A stretch of DNA of 64,000 nt. It comes from an uncultured Bacillota bacterium (lineage in GTDB: Bacteria; Bacillota_I; Bacilli_A; RFN20; CAG-288). Position numbers and translations under genes: made by a program. Under the pieces are notes generated by a model. The model saw only the letters and a list, made by a program, of their open reading frames with translations. It was not told the origin of the DNA and searched no databases. The stretch spans positions 1 through 64,000 of the forward strand of contig CASDVP010000005.1 in the NCBI GenBank assembly GCA_949284445.1, written 5' to 3'. Shown here one piece after another: positions 1 to 7,410 of the stretch. Each line of letters begins with the position of its first letter. Within the stretch, counting starts at the first letter, position 1.

Positions 1-43
1 AGATAGTTTGCAAATCATTTTTCCCCGTCCCTTCTATGCGTGT

Positions 44-559
44 TTACTTCTTTAAATCAGTTAGATCAGCTTTGAAGCAATTGCGATAATAGAGCATCAT
101 GCCCATTATGTTTTCTTCTACAATAGTGTGATACAAATTCTTAAAATATTCTTCTTTAGAACTATATATTTGCATCTCTGGTGTAATTAAAAAATCAAAA
201 TCAATAATCTCACCTTTTGCTTTAATAACTCTCATTTGTTCAAAGGTTGGATATTCGAATGTCTTATAACCAAAACTAGTAATCATTTTACGCATATCTC
301 GATTTACCGTGTCAGTTAAAGAATCTATGCCGTGTTGATTGATAAATTCTATAGGAAGCACTAACACAATTGTATACATATTGACTTGATCTAGCTTTTC
401 CTTTTGCTGAATCTCAACACTATACTCTTTTTCCTTTTTCAAATTCATTTCTTTTTTTAGTTTCATTTTCTTTATAAAATCTAGTCCATAAACTAAAAAT
501 AAATATGCCAAGACAACTGCTACTATAGTTACAAGCAAGACTATTATAGTTGCGTTCAT
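44..559 (-). CDS. Hypothetical membrane-anchored protein, 171 aa
   Basis: The first ~27 residues form one hydrophobic segment, followed by a run of lysines and glutamates (about 30-50), so the protein looks membrane-anchored with a cytoplasmic soluble part. The soluble part (about 60-171) is a mixed alpha/beta sequence with no motif I recognise. The ATG at 559 has a clear AGAGGAGGTCG ribosome binding site. It lies downstream of a 65 aa gene on the same strand (29 bp gap), so the two may be co-transcribed. Function unknown; the real-gene call rests on the ribosome binding site, codon use and the membrane anchor. Confidence 0.6.
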   Translation of the reverse strand: MNATIIVLLVTIVAVVLAYLFLVYGLDFIKKMKLKKEMNLKKEKEYSVEIQQKEKLDQVNMYTIVLVLPIEFINQHGIDSLTDTVNRDMRKMITSFGYKTFEYPTFEQMRVIKAKGEIIDFDFLITPEMQIYSSKEEYFKNLYHTIVEENIMGMMLYYRNCFKADLTDLKK

Positions 560-587
560 ATTCGACCTCCTCTATCCAAGTTTAAGG

Positions 588-785
588 TTATTTGTTGATT
601 AAATTTTGAAGTTTATTTTTGTCAATATCATTTCTGATAAGTTCTTTAATATATCCGTTTTTAGATGGCTGTTTTTCTAGTTGTTCTATAACGTCTTTAG
701 CAGATGTTTTATTCAAAAGGAAAGTTTTAATATTCTTTTTTCTCCATTTGTTAATAGCTCTTAGCTCCGCTTTAGATTTAGCCAT
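588..785 (-). CDS. Hypothetical small basic protein, 65 aa
   Basis: A 65-residue lysine/asparagine-rich, probably all-helical protein. It has a good AAGGAGA ribosome binding site 7 nt before the ATG. No enzyme motif is visible. Small basic proteins like this are common in phage- or plasmid-derived patches, and it sits next to two toxin-like loci, so accessory DNA is likely; that is inference. The + strand promoter proposed for the antisense RNA at 821 begins just upstream of this gene's start codon, so the two transcription units are divergent and tightly packed. Confidence 0.55.
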   Translation of the reverse strand: MAKSKAELRAINKWRKKNIKTFLLNKTSAKDVIEQLEKQPSKNGYIKELIRNDIDKNKLQNLINK

Positions 786-786
786 C

Positions 787-814
787 TTGATTTTCTCCTT
801 TTATTAACTAAAAT
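787..814 (+). promoter_or_regulatory. Putative promoter of small antisense RNA A
   Basis: TTGATT (787-792), 16 bp spacer, TAAAAT (809-814). The predicted start near 821 coincides with the first base of the closing stem of the structured RNA that follows. Confidence 0.45.
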
Positions 815-820
815 ATAGAT

Positions 821-895
821 AGAGGCCACCGAGGTAGCTTGATACCTCCAGTAATTAGTTATGCGTGTGACTAATTATTATCGGCCTTTTTTATT
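821..895 (+). ncRNA. Putative ~75 nt antisense RNA A of a type I toxin-antitoxin-like locus
   Basis: The sequence folds as a three-way junction. An outer stem AGGCC (823-827) / GGCCT (883-887) is followed by a T-run. Inside are two perfect hairpins: GAGGTA/TACCTC (831-848) and TAATTAGT/ACTAATTA (852-877). It starts right after a promoter-like pair and ends in the T-run at 887-892, so it looks like a self-contained terminated RNA. It runs opposite to the 30-codon ORF at 878-970 and overlaps its 3' end, the same layout as RNA II versus RNA I in Fst/par systems. That it is transcribed and pairs with the mRNA is inference. Confidence 0.5.
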
Positions 896-970
896 TTGGT
901 TGTCATCATCTTTCTTTGTTTTGTTTAGAAGAAGTAAGAGAATAATTAAGATAAGAATAATTTCTTCCAT
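878..970 (-). CDS. Small hydrophobic toxin-like peptide A, 30 aa (Fst/par-like type I toxin candidate)
   Basis: A 30-codon ORF starts MEEIILILIILLLLLNK, a single hydrophobic helix of ~13 residues, followed by a charged tail (TKKDDDNQNKKGR). That is the usual shape of small membrane toxins of type I systems. It has a very strong ribosome binding site (AAAGGAGG, 4 nt before ATG), but the site lies in the 3' arm of a perfect 8 bp hairpin. A -10-like TATAAT lies on this strand at about 1040. The stop codon sits inside the opposing RNA's outer stem. The Fst family motif (PxxxGxxxxLFxxWL) is not present, so this would be a different toxin family with the same layout. A homologous peptide lies at 1349-1477. 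Confidence 0.5.
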   Translation of the reverse strand: MEEIILILIILLLLLNKTKKDDDNQNKKGR

Positions 971-971
971 A

Positions 972-994
972 TAGCCTCCTTTCTCTGGAGGCTA
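972..994 (-). promoter_or_regulatory. Hairpin hiding the ribosome binding site of peptide A
   Basis: On the mRNA strand TAGCCTCC (994-987) pairs perfectly with GGAGGCTA (979-972) across a 7 nt loop. The 3' arm is the Shine-Dalgarno sequence itself, so translation would be blocked unless the hairpin opens. Confidence 0.6.
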
Positions 995-1220
995 CCAAGA
1001 CCCTAGTGGATTCATCTTTTTTTAAGGACGTATATATTATATAAGAAAACAATGTTGTTCTAACTAAATAACAATATATATTAATTATATTAAATTGCTT
1101 ATTTTTTATATTATTATTTTTGTCAAGTTTTATTGAGACAATAATATTATAATAGTCTTATAACTTCTTTGAACTGGATTTTATTTGGTCACTTATTTAT
1201 AAACTCGTTTAAATCTGTGT

Positions 1221-1270
1221 CTAACTCTCTTTTTATTGGCTTTTAGTTAGCAGCATTTATAGCTCCTATT
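1221..1270 (-). pseudogene. Possible decayed third copy of the toxin-like locus
   Basis: On the - strand AGGAGCTATAA precedes an ATG (1256) that opens only 7 codons (MLLTKSQ) before a stop at 1233. The ribosome binding site resembles AGGAGGCTAT of locus A, and CTAACT/AGTTAG (1221-1250) resembles the inner stem of locus B. This looks like a remnant, but the region is short and AT-rich, so chance is possible. Confidence 0.25.
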
Positions 1271-1309
1271 ATTGTTTTTTGAATTCTGGTTGACTAATAT
1301 AAAGTCGAT

Positions 1310-1388
1310 AGGTCACAGAGCTTGAGTAGAAGCTCCCTAACTCACTTGTTATGCTAGAGTGGAAGTTGAGTTAGTGACCTTTTTTTGG
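1310..1388 (+). ncRNA. Putative ~78 nt antisense RNA B of the second type I-like locus
   Basis: It has the same three-way-junction design as RNA A with different sequence. The outer stem AGGTCAC (1310-1316) / GTGACCT (1374-1380) runs straight into seven T. The inner hairpins are GAGCTT/AAGCTC (1318-1335) and CTAACTC/GAGTTAG (1337-1374). A TATAAA -10 box at 1298-1303 places the start at about 1310, again at the first base of the outer stem. It overlaps the 3' end of the 42-codon ORF on the other strand. Confidence 0.5.
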
Positions 1389-1477
1389 TCATTATCTTTT
1401 TTCTTTTCTTTAGACAGATTATTAAGCTCATAAAGTATTAGAAGAAGGAAGATAAGAATTAGAAGGATACTTTCCAT
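1349..1477 (-). CDS. Small hydrophobic toxin-like peptide B, 42 aa
   Basis: The 42-codon ORF begins MESILLILIFLLLILYEL, a single hydrophobic helix, and continues with a highly charged stretch (KEKKKDNDQKK) and a polar end. It parallels peptide A (MEEIILILI...) in start, helix and lysine/aspartate tail. It has an AAGGAGG ribosome binding site 6 nt before ATG, again buried in a stem. A promoter-like pair TTGTTT-16-TATAAC lies upstream on the same strand at about 1570-1540. Two tandem loci with the same layout make a real system more likely than a chance ORF. The family is not one I can name. Confidence 0.5.
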   Translation of the reverse strand: MESILLILIFLLLILYELNNLSKEKKKDNDQKKVTNSTSTLA

Positions 1478-1481
1478 TGGG

Positions 1482-1510
1482 TTACCTCCTTTCTAGTGAG
1501 CAGGAAGCAA
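1482..1510 (-). promoter_or_regulatory. Hairpin hiding the ribosome binding site of peptide B
   Basis: On the mRNA TTGCTTCCT (1510-1502) pairs with AGGAGGTAA (1490-1482) over 9 positions, two of them G-U, with an 11 nt loop. The Shine-Dalgarno sequence is inside the stem. The base pairs differ from locus A, so structure is conserved while sequence is not. Confidence 0.5.
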
Positions 1511-1775
1511 CTCTCCGTCAGTAACGTATCAGTCCTTAGTTATAAAAGGCAGATATATCGAAACAAATTATTTAGTTTTTTATAAAAGTTGTTTATACAA
1601 AGAAATTCCTAGTGGCTATCACACTGTCTTTTGACATTGCCAACCTGAGCAAATATTTTTTGTCTTACATTGAATTAGTTTTTGGTTCAAATTTTATTGG
1701 GTATATGAAAGATATTAGAAAGCAATATAAAAATAATATATAATATTTTTACGTTTTATCTTTCTTTTTCTAATG
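1511..1775. other. AT-rich non-coding stretch
   Basis: Apart from the promoter-like pair for peptide B, I see no gene, repeat or convincing structure here. Confidence 0.5.
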
Positions 1776-1804
1776 TTGAAATCAATTAAGAAAGGGGCTA
1801 TTTA
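1776..1804 (+). promoter_or_regulatory. Putative promoter of the nucleotidase lipoprotein
   Basis: TTGAAA (1776-1781), 17 bp spacer, TATTTA (1799-1804). The predicted start near 1811 would leave only ~13 nt before the ATG at 1824, with no ribosome binding site in it. Confidence 0.4.
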
Positions 1805-1823
1805 TTAGCTTAGATAGTGTCAA

Positions 1824-3308
1824 ATGAAAATAAAATATATTTTACCTATCACTTTATTCGTGGTATTAGTGACTAGCTGTTCTGCACCGACTTCTTCTAG
1901 TGGTCATGTAGCTTTACCAAATACTGGAAATTCTTCTAATACCCTTACTAGCAGCAGTTCTTCAAGTGATATAGAATCAGATGGTATCGTCTCAATTTAT
2001 AGCGTCAATGACTTTCATGGCAAAGTCGAAGCTACTGATAATTATATGGGACTTGCTGCTTTACAAGGCGGAATATTAAATAATACCTATTATGAGCCTT
2101 CTTCAATCATCATCTCTGCTGGTGATATGTGGCAAGGAAGCTATATTTCTGGTTACGATAAAGGAAAATCAACTACTGAATTGATGAACAACTTTCCTTT
2201 TGAAGCGATGGCTTTAGGCAATCATGAGTTTGATTGGGGAATCGATATCATCAAACAAAATCAAGATACGGCTGATTTTCCATTTTTATGTGCAAATCTT
2301 ATCGATCAGAGCAGCGGTAAAAGACCTGACTTTATCCGAGACCATGTCATTCTTGAAGCAGAAGGATATAAGATTGGTGTCGTAGGTGCTATCGGTGCTT
2401 ATTTAGAAGATGATATTTCTTCAGAGATGATCAAAGGTTATGAGTTTTCTGATGATTTAAGTATTTTACAAACTGCATATGATTCTTGTATCAATGAAGG
2501 AGCTGATGTTGTATTACTCGCTTTACATGATGATCAAGATTCTACTTATACTGATGACATACAGTATTCAGGAATTCCTTTTATTGGCATTTTTGGTGGT
2601 CATTCTCATCGTTTTCAAAATGATGATATTCCTCCTATACCTTATGTCCAAGGCGGTAGAGATGGTGAAGGATATTCATGCATGGTGATAAATTTTAATA
2701 CAAAATCGTTAGAATCATTTAGATATGAATATATAAACTATGGTGACGAGAATTATGCGGATCAAGACTTTGTGAAGGCTGTCAATGATCTGATAGCCAG
2801 TAGGCCGCCTGAAACTGTTGGATATTTACAAGGAAATTGGAATAAAACCAATTCTGGCAATTTAGTCACTAGAGCGATGTTTGAGATGGCGAAAAAGTAT
2901 TTTCCAGATAAAGAATATGATGAGACCAATCTGTTAGCATACCATAATTCAGGAGGTATAAGAGGCTCATATCCTTCCTCTTCTGAACCTTTGCTGATCA
3001 CGATGGCTGATATTCAAATCGTATCACCATTTGATAACCGCGTTGTTCTTTTACCAGAAAGAAATGTGCGAGAATCTTATATCAGCAGTGGTGTCTTTTA
3101 TCCGAAAGAAATCTCATCTAGCATAAGAGACATCATCACTATCAACTATGTGATAGATGACAGCAGTGATATCTTCTATTCAGAAGGCAGTCAAACTTTA
3201 GAAAACAGCGATGGTAGTGAGTATATAATCTATGATTTGATCGCTGATTATATCAGGGAAAACTCTTCAGAAACTTCTCCGCTCAAAGCCGAATATTTTA
3301 ATTATTAG
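1824..3308 (+). CDS. 5'-nucleotidase/UDP-sugar hydrolase family lipoprotein
   Basis: A 494-residue secreted metallophosphoesterase of the 5'-nucleotidase (UshA/YfkN-like) family, which removes phosphate from extracellular nucleotides. The N-terminus is a lipoprotein signal peptide ending in LVTSC (Cys19), then a Ser/Thr-rich linker to about residue 50. Metal-site motifs follow in family order: NDFHG (about 62-66), GDMWQG (about 101), GNHEFDWG (about 133) and GHSHRF (about 258). The C-terminal half (about 330-490), with NSGGIRG, matches the nucleotide-binding domain of the family. The protein is at the short end for the family but looks complete. It probably salvages nucleosides at the cell surface. 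Family membership is firm; substrate is not known. Confidence 0.85.
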   Translation: MKIKYILPITLFVVLVTSCSAPTSSSGHVALPNTGNSSNTLTSSSSSSDIESDGIVSIYSVNDFHGKVEATDNYMGLAALQGGILNNTYYEPSSIIISAGDMWQGSYISGYDKGKSTTELMNNFPFEAMALGNHEFDWGIDIIKQNQDTADFPFLCANLIDQSSGKRPDFIRDHVILEAEGYKIGVVGAIGAYLEDDISSEMIKGYEFSDDLSILQTAYDSCINEGADVVLLALHDDQDSTYTDDIQYSGIPFIGIFGGHSHRFQNDDIPPIPYVQGGRDGEGYSCMVINFNTKSLESFRYEYINYGDENYADQDFVKAVNDLIASRPPETVGYLQGNWNKTNSGNLVTRAMFEMAKKYFPDKEYDETNLLAYHNSGGIRGSYPSSSEPLLITMADIQIVSPFDNRVVLLPERNVRESYISSGVFYPKEISSSIRDIITINYVIDDSSDIFYSEGSQTLENSDGSEYIIYDLIADYIRENSSETSPLKAEYFNY

Positions 3309-3309
3309 T

Positions 3310-3885
3310 TTATAAAACCCCTTCTAAAAGGATCTTTAAACCGACTGCGATAAAAATAATTCCTGAGATCAAGGAAGAATATTTTTCAAGTTTATCACCG
3401 AACAGTCTACCGGTTATACCGGTTATGAAACTTAAAACTAATGTCGTGATTCCGATTATTCCAAAGACAAGAAGCGCTTGGAAGACTGGTAAGTTTAAAT
3501 AAACAAATCCGATGCATAAAGCATCGATCGAAGTTGCTACTCCTTCAAGCAAGATGGTTGGGACACTAACTTTTTTGATCTCTTTAACGCCCTCTTCCTT
3601 GCTTTTTAATAAGTCACGTATAAATGAAATAATCGATTTTACTCCTAGTAAAAGAAGCAGGCCAAAAGCGATCCAAGGAATGTATAATTCTAATTCTTTT
3701 TGGAAGCTGAATCCTATGAAGTAACCGATCACGGGCATCAAAAATTGCATGATGCCGAAAACAACAGCTGCGAAGAGCAATTTTTTGATGTTGATGTTTT
3801 TTTCGGAAATGCCGTTTGTAGCATTGACAGTCATGGCATCAGCAGCCATCGATAAGGAAACTAAAATAATGTCTAAAGCGTTCAT
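3310..3885 (-). CDS. mntP: Putative manganese efflux pump MntP
   Basis: A 191-residue integral membrane protein with six predicted helices and two internal halves, as in MntP/YtaF (DUF204). The N-terminal SMAADAMTVNATNG corresponds to the conserved Asp-containing metal motif of helix 1, and the second half repeats it as ATSIDALCIGF (about residue 115). Length fits the family (about 180-200). It ends 1 bp after the nucleotidase, which converges on it. No ribosome binding site is visible before ATG 3885, and it follows the terminator at 3900-3921. I saw no yybP-ykoY manganese riboswitch upstream. Confidence 0.8.
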   Translation of the reverse strand: MNALDIILVSLSMAADAMTVNATNGISEKNINIKKLLFAAVVFGIMQFLMPVIGYFIGFSFQKELELYIPWIAFGLLLLLGVKSIISFIRDLLKSKEEGVKEIKKVSVPTILLEGVATSIDALCIGFVYLNLPVFQALLVFGIIGITTLVLSFITGITGRLFGDKLEKYSSLISGIIFIAVGLKILLEGVL

Positions 3886-3899
3886 TTTACATTAAAAAA

Positions 3900-3927
3900 G
3901 GACCTGATTATCGCCAGGTCCTTTTCC
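3900..3927 (-). terminator. Rho-independent terminator
   Basis: GGACCTG / CAGGTCC (3900-3921) with an 8 nt loop and T-runs on both sides. On the - strand it ends the 189 aa gene upstream of mntP. Confidence 0.8.
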
Positions 3928-3936
3928 TCTTTTTAT

Positions 3937-4506
3937 TTATTCTTTAGGTCCAAGGAAAGTAGCGATGAGCATTGAAATCGCACTCAAGCCGCTAGCTGCT
4001 CCTGAGATGATAGCTCCATATCCTAAAGCGTTATTCGTCAGTTTATATGAATCAACTTTAATCTCTTCAATACCGCTTAAGGGTAAGCTGACGAAGAAGA
4101 GAATCGCGGCTACAGCTAAGACTAAAACGCTGATCCCACCGATGAATTTTTTAATTTTAACGCCTTTATGTCCCCAGCAGAAGATTAAATAGATGATCGA
4201 TAATAAAACACCTGCAAATAAGAGATAGATACCTATCTGAGTGCCAATAGCTTTATTATCAAGAGTTGAAGTGCTTGAGAGCTCTTCGATGATCTCACCA
4301 TTTCTATAAATGGCGGCTAATCCTTCTCCATTAAATGCTAAATTGAAACCAGAGATTGAAAAGGCGGCAGTTAAACCGAGAAATTCATCAGAAGTAGAAG
4401 TGACGAAAGGTCCGAATAAAAAGCCGACAGCGACGATCGCTAATACGACAGCTGCTAAAGAGAAAATCAATTTGAAGAAATTCCTAAAAAAACGTGATTT
4501 TGCCAT
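3937..4506 (-). CDS. Hypothetical membrane protein, 189 aa
   Basis: Four hydrophobic segments are visible (about 12-32, 88-108, 118-140, 160-182). The stretch between the first and second (about 33-85) is probably outside the membrane. There are no recognisable motifs. It begins MAKSRFF with a basic N-terminus and ends at its own terminator. No ribosome binding site lies directly before the ATG; an AGGAGGG is ~40 nt upstream, separated from the start by a small GCGC inverted repeat. Function unknown. Confidence 0.6.
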   Translation of the reverse strand: MAKSRFFRNFFKLIFSLAAVVLAIVAVGFLFGPFVTSTSDEFLGLTAAFSISGFNLAFNGEGLAAIYRNGEIIEELSSTSTLDNKAIGTQIGIYLLFAGVLLSIIYLIFCWGHKGVKIKKFIGGISVLVLAVAAILFFVSLPLSGIEEIKVDSYKLTNNALGYGAIISGAASGLSAISMLIATFLGPKE

Positions 4507-4574
4507 AAAATATAAGCGCCTATTTATGCGCCCTCCTAGTAAATATTATTCTAGCATAAAAAGCATCGATGAAA

Positions 4575-6230
4575 TCATAATTTTTCAAAAAGGCCAATCA
4601 AAGATTCAGCCCCTTGATATGGACCTTTCTTTCTATCTAAAGAAAGTCTGGTGTAGAGTTTACCGATAGGGATATGATCATCAAAAAGCTTATTAAAATA
4701 TTTATTGATATAAGAATGGACCTGTTCTTTTCTTTGTAAAGGTCCGAAAGGATTAGCAAAATAAGTCGATACTAACCCTTTCTCATTAGTGGTGTTTAAG
4801 GCGACTCTTTCACCTTTTTCAAAATCGCGAATCGCCGTCTCGACATCTTTATAAATCTCGATACCTTTGACAGTATCGGTGTAATTATCTGCTAATAAAA
4901 AGGCATCTACTTTATGGAGAGTATAAGTCATTTCAAAGTCTTCGATCGGGATGACCACACGTGAATTATCTTCATCAATATTCAAATAAACTGCGCGATC
5001 AGCAGATCTCAAAGAATAGCCTTGGTCTAAATCATCTAAACGGACAAAGGCACCGATCTCAGTTCCAGTCGCATATACACCATCTTTTAATAGGTGGAAA
5101 GTACCCATGTCATCAAAGATGGTTTCGACTTGATACTTTTTCTTATATAGCAGTCTAATGGCTTCTAATGTTTCGCTCTTACCAGCGCCTGAATCACCTA
5201 AGAAGAACAGATTTTTGGTTTTATCACCGCGTCTGATCCTGATACCGGCACCATGAATCGGAAGAAGTTTTCTATCGATCATGACCAAATTAAAAAGGGT
5301 CAAAATCATTTTTTTAGCATAGCCGAAATAATCGATTTTCGCTTCTTTAGGACAGACACCTATATAAGTGTTTTTGTCTTTGTAATAATAACATTTATCA
5401 CCTGAATTCTCAGTTCCGAAGAGGAGGATGAATTCGAAAGGTTTCTTGTCGCTATCACAGTCATAAGGCTCGACTTGGAAGAGATTTCCTAGTGCTACTA
5501 AAAATCCTAGATAATCTTTATGAATGATAACTAAACCGCGAGTATCAAAGATATTTATGCATAAAGCATAACAATTTTCCTGATCGAGCTGTTCAGCAGT
5601 GATGGGTTTATCTAACTCAAAAAAGATACCTTTTCTTTTGTTCTCTTTAGTTTTGATGATAAATGGTGGCTGAGTCACTAGAGATTCTAAAACCGGAACC
5701 GATTTTAAGTAGTTTAAAGATTCTGGAACCTGTAATTCTTTTTTGTTGAGAAGAATACCAGCATTACCACCCGATGGTAAGACGCGATAGATCGTCTGTT
5801 CACGTCCGAGTATTGTTTCATATATGGTTCGATAGAAAGTGATTATGTGATCCGCAAATTGATTGAATTTATGAATGAATTCCTGATGACTGATTTTTTT
5901 ATCGCTTGAATTATCAAAGAAAACATAACGATTTAATCTTCTCCAATAATCGTATAAGGAATCCACTAAATTTAACAATTCATCCTGTTTGTGCTTGGGA
6001 AGATTTTTTATCCTTTTTAAGGTTTCTTCATCTTTTTGCAATATTCGTTTGAAAAAACTGCGGATCGATTTAGCCTCATAATCGTGGAAGAAGGAGGAAT
6101 TAGGCTGTTCGAAACGTTTTGATTTACGATAATACTGTTTAAGAAAATTAAAAAAATCTTCGCTTTTTAATATTTCATAAGGCGTCAAATCATCGGGAAT
6201 CGAATTTAAAGAAACTGTATAATTACTCAT
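4575..6230 (-). CDS. HPr kinase/PEP carboxykinase-like P-loop protein, 551 aa
   Basis: The C-terminal half carries a nucleotide-binding loop LGDSGAGKSET (about 342-352), preceded by HGAGIRI. This is the arrangement of HPr kinase/phosphorylase (HG...GxSGxGKSE) and its structural relatives, the PEP carboxykinases. FDDMG (about 370) would be the metal-binding acidic motif. A 340-residue N-terminal region has no motif I know. It is much longer than HPr kinase (about 310) and similar in size to ATP-dependent PEP carboxykinase, but the standard PckA loop (GLSGTGKTT) is absent. It overlaps the aminotransferase by 8 bp and follows a 2-hydroxyacid dehydrogenase, so the three form one operon. Enzymatic role unknown. 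Confidence 0.65.
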   Translation of the reverse strand: MSNYTVSLNSIPDDLTPYEILKSEDFFNFLKQYYRKSKRFEQPNSSFFHDYEAKSIRSFFKRILQKDEETLKRIKNLPKHKQDELLNLVDSLYDYWRRLNRYVFFDNSSDKKISHQEFIHKFNQFADHIITFYRTIYETILGREQTIYRVLPSGGNAGILLNKKELQVPESLNYLKSVPVLESLVTQPPFIIKTKENKRKGIFFELDKPITAEQLDQENCYALCINIFDTRGLVIIHKDYLGFLVALGNLFQVEPYDCDSDKKPFEFILLFGTENSGDKCYYYKDKNTYIGVCPKEAKIDYFGYAKKMILTLFNLVMIDRKLLPIHGAGIRIRRGDKTKNLFFLGDSGAGKSETLEAIRLLYKKKYQVETIFDDMGTFHLLKDGVYATGTEIGAFVRLDDLDQGYSLRSADRAVYLNIDEDNSRVVIPIEDFEMTYTLHKVDAFLLADNYTDTVKGIEIYKDVETAIRDFEKGERVALNTTNEKGLVSTYFANPFGPLQRKEQVHSYINKYFNKLFDDHIPIGKLYTRLSLDRKKGPYQGAESLIGLFEKL

Positions 6231-7401
6231 CAGTCAATCTCCTTTTGAGTTCAGCGATTTCAGAAAGATTTAATCCAGAAACAGCGATGCGAATATGCTT
6301 ATCATCGATAGGAGCAAAATAGATATCTTTGCGCTCTAATTTTTGACAGAAACTGAGACTATCTTCCACTTCAAAAGTCAAATAAAATCCACCTTTATAT
6401 GGATGATGAGCGATGTTTAAATCATCTAAAACGTGAACAAGGGCTGTTCCTATGATTTTTAGTCTTTGACTCTCTTTTAAAAGCTTTTCACGGACTTGTT
6501 TTTTAGCGTTTTCATCATTAAAAAAGATCGACATCGGACCCATAGCACCGTTATTGGCACAACTATATGTGCCTCTGGCATAGGCTCTCATATCTTCTAG
6601 ATGATGGTTTATATTGCTTCCTTTAGGTAGCAAAGATATCAATGCTCCAAGACGAAGCCCATATAAACCAAAAGATTTAGAACAAGAGAATATCAAGTGG
6701 ATAGGAAAAGTAGCTGAGTTGTGCAAGATATGGTTGATATAGAACTTTTCAAGCGGATCGTAATCGATGTAGGCGATATCTAAAACGAGTGATACTTTGC
6801 CAGCATATTTTGATAGTAAATCAAAGAGTTTTTGATAATCTGTGTCGCTCATACAATATCCTAATGGGTTATGGCATGGGTCATTTATTATTAAAAGGAT
6901 ATTGTTATATTTGATGAGATCTTCATCAATTTTAGCTCTAATGCTTTCAATATCTAAACTACCATTTTTAATAAAAGTATATAAATCAAATGGTAATCTA
7001 TTCTCTTTAGCAATAGTGTCATAATTAGGCCATCTGATGTCTGAGAATAATGCTAAGCCACCATTATCAGCTGTTTGATGGAAGATCATCGATAAAGCAC
7101 CAGTTCCACCTAATGTCACACCAAAGGCGATATCATATAGTTTCTTAATTGCATCAATCCGATCTTGGAATAGCCAGTCTAAAACACCATCTTGATATTC
7201 TTTAGAACCTAAGACAGCAGGGTAAGACAAGTAATCGACGAAATTATTTTTAATTTTCTCATTTACTTCTGCATACACACAGAGTTTTTTGTCATCGTGA
7301 AAAAGCATTCCGGCACAGCCATTGATCACTTTATGACCGTTTTTTTGGCTCGCAACTGCTCTTTCTTGAATCGACAGGATGTCATACTTTAAGTCGCTCA
7401 T
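6223..7401 (-). CDS. PLP-dependent aminotransferase, class I (aspartate/aromatic type)
   Basis: A 392-residue fold-type I aminotransferase. Motifs in order: GGTGAL (cofactor phosphate region, about 100), NDPCHNPLG (about 190, the conserved Asn), DIAYIDYD (about 220, the Asp that binds the pyridine nitrogen), SCSKSFGLYGLR (about 238, with the cofactor lysine) and HIRIAVSG (about 372, the carboxylate-binding Arg). SKSFGLYGLR resembles the AspC/TyrB subgroup. The start has an AGAGGTTTAAT ribosome binding site. It sits 9 bp behind a 2-hydroxyacid dehydrogenase, suggesting amino acid to 2-oxo acid to 2-hydroxy acid conversion; the substrate is not shown by the sequence. Confidence 0.85.
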   Translation of the reverse strand: MSDLKYDILSIQERAVASQKNGHKVINGCAGMLFHDDKKLCVYAEVNEKIKNNFVDYLSYPAVLGSKEYQDGVLDWLFQDRIDAIKKLYDIAFGVTLGGTGALSMIFHQTADNGGLALFSDIRWPNYDTIAKENRLPFDLYTFIKNGSLDIESIRAKIDEDLIKYNNILLIINDPCHNPLGYCMSDTDYQKLFDLLSKYAGKVSLVLDIAYIDYDPLEKFYINHILHNSATFPIHLIFSCSKSFGLYGLRLGALISLLPKGSNINHHLEDMRAYARGTYSCANNGAMGPMSIFFNDENAKKQVREKLLKESQRLKIIGTALVHVLDDLNIAHHPYKGGFYLTFEVEDSLSFCQKLERKDIYFAPIDDKHIRIAVSGLNLSEIAELKRRLTDE

Positions 7402-7410
7402 ATTAAACCT

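Noticed and set aside
2479-2688. 69 aa and similar ORFs inside larger genes on either strand
   Set aside because: They lie within conserved genes in other frames and have no ribosome binding sites or motifs; treated as shadows.
3310-3935. yybP-ykoY manganese riboswitch before mntP
   Set aside because: Only 14 bp separate the upstream terminator from the ATG, so there is no space for it.
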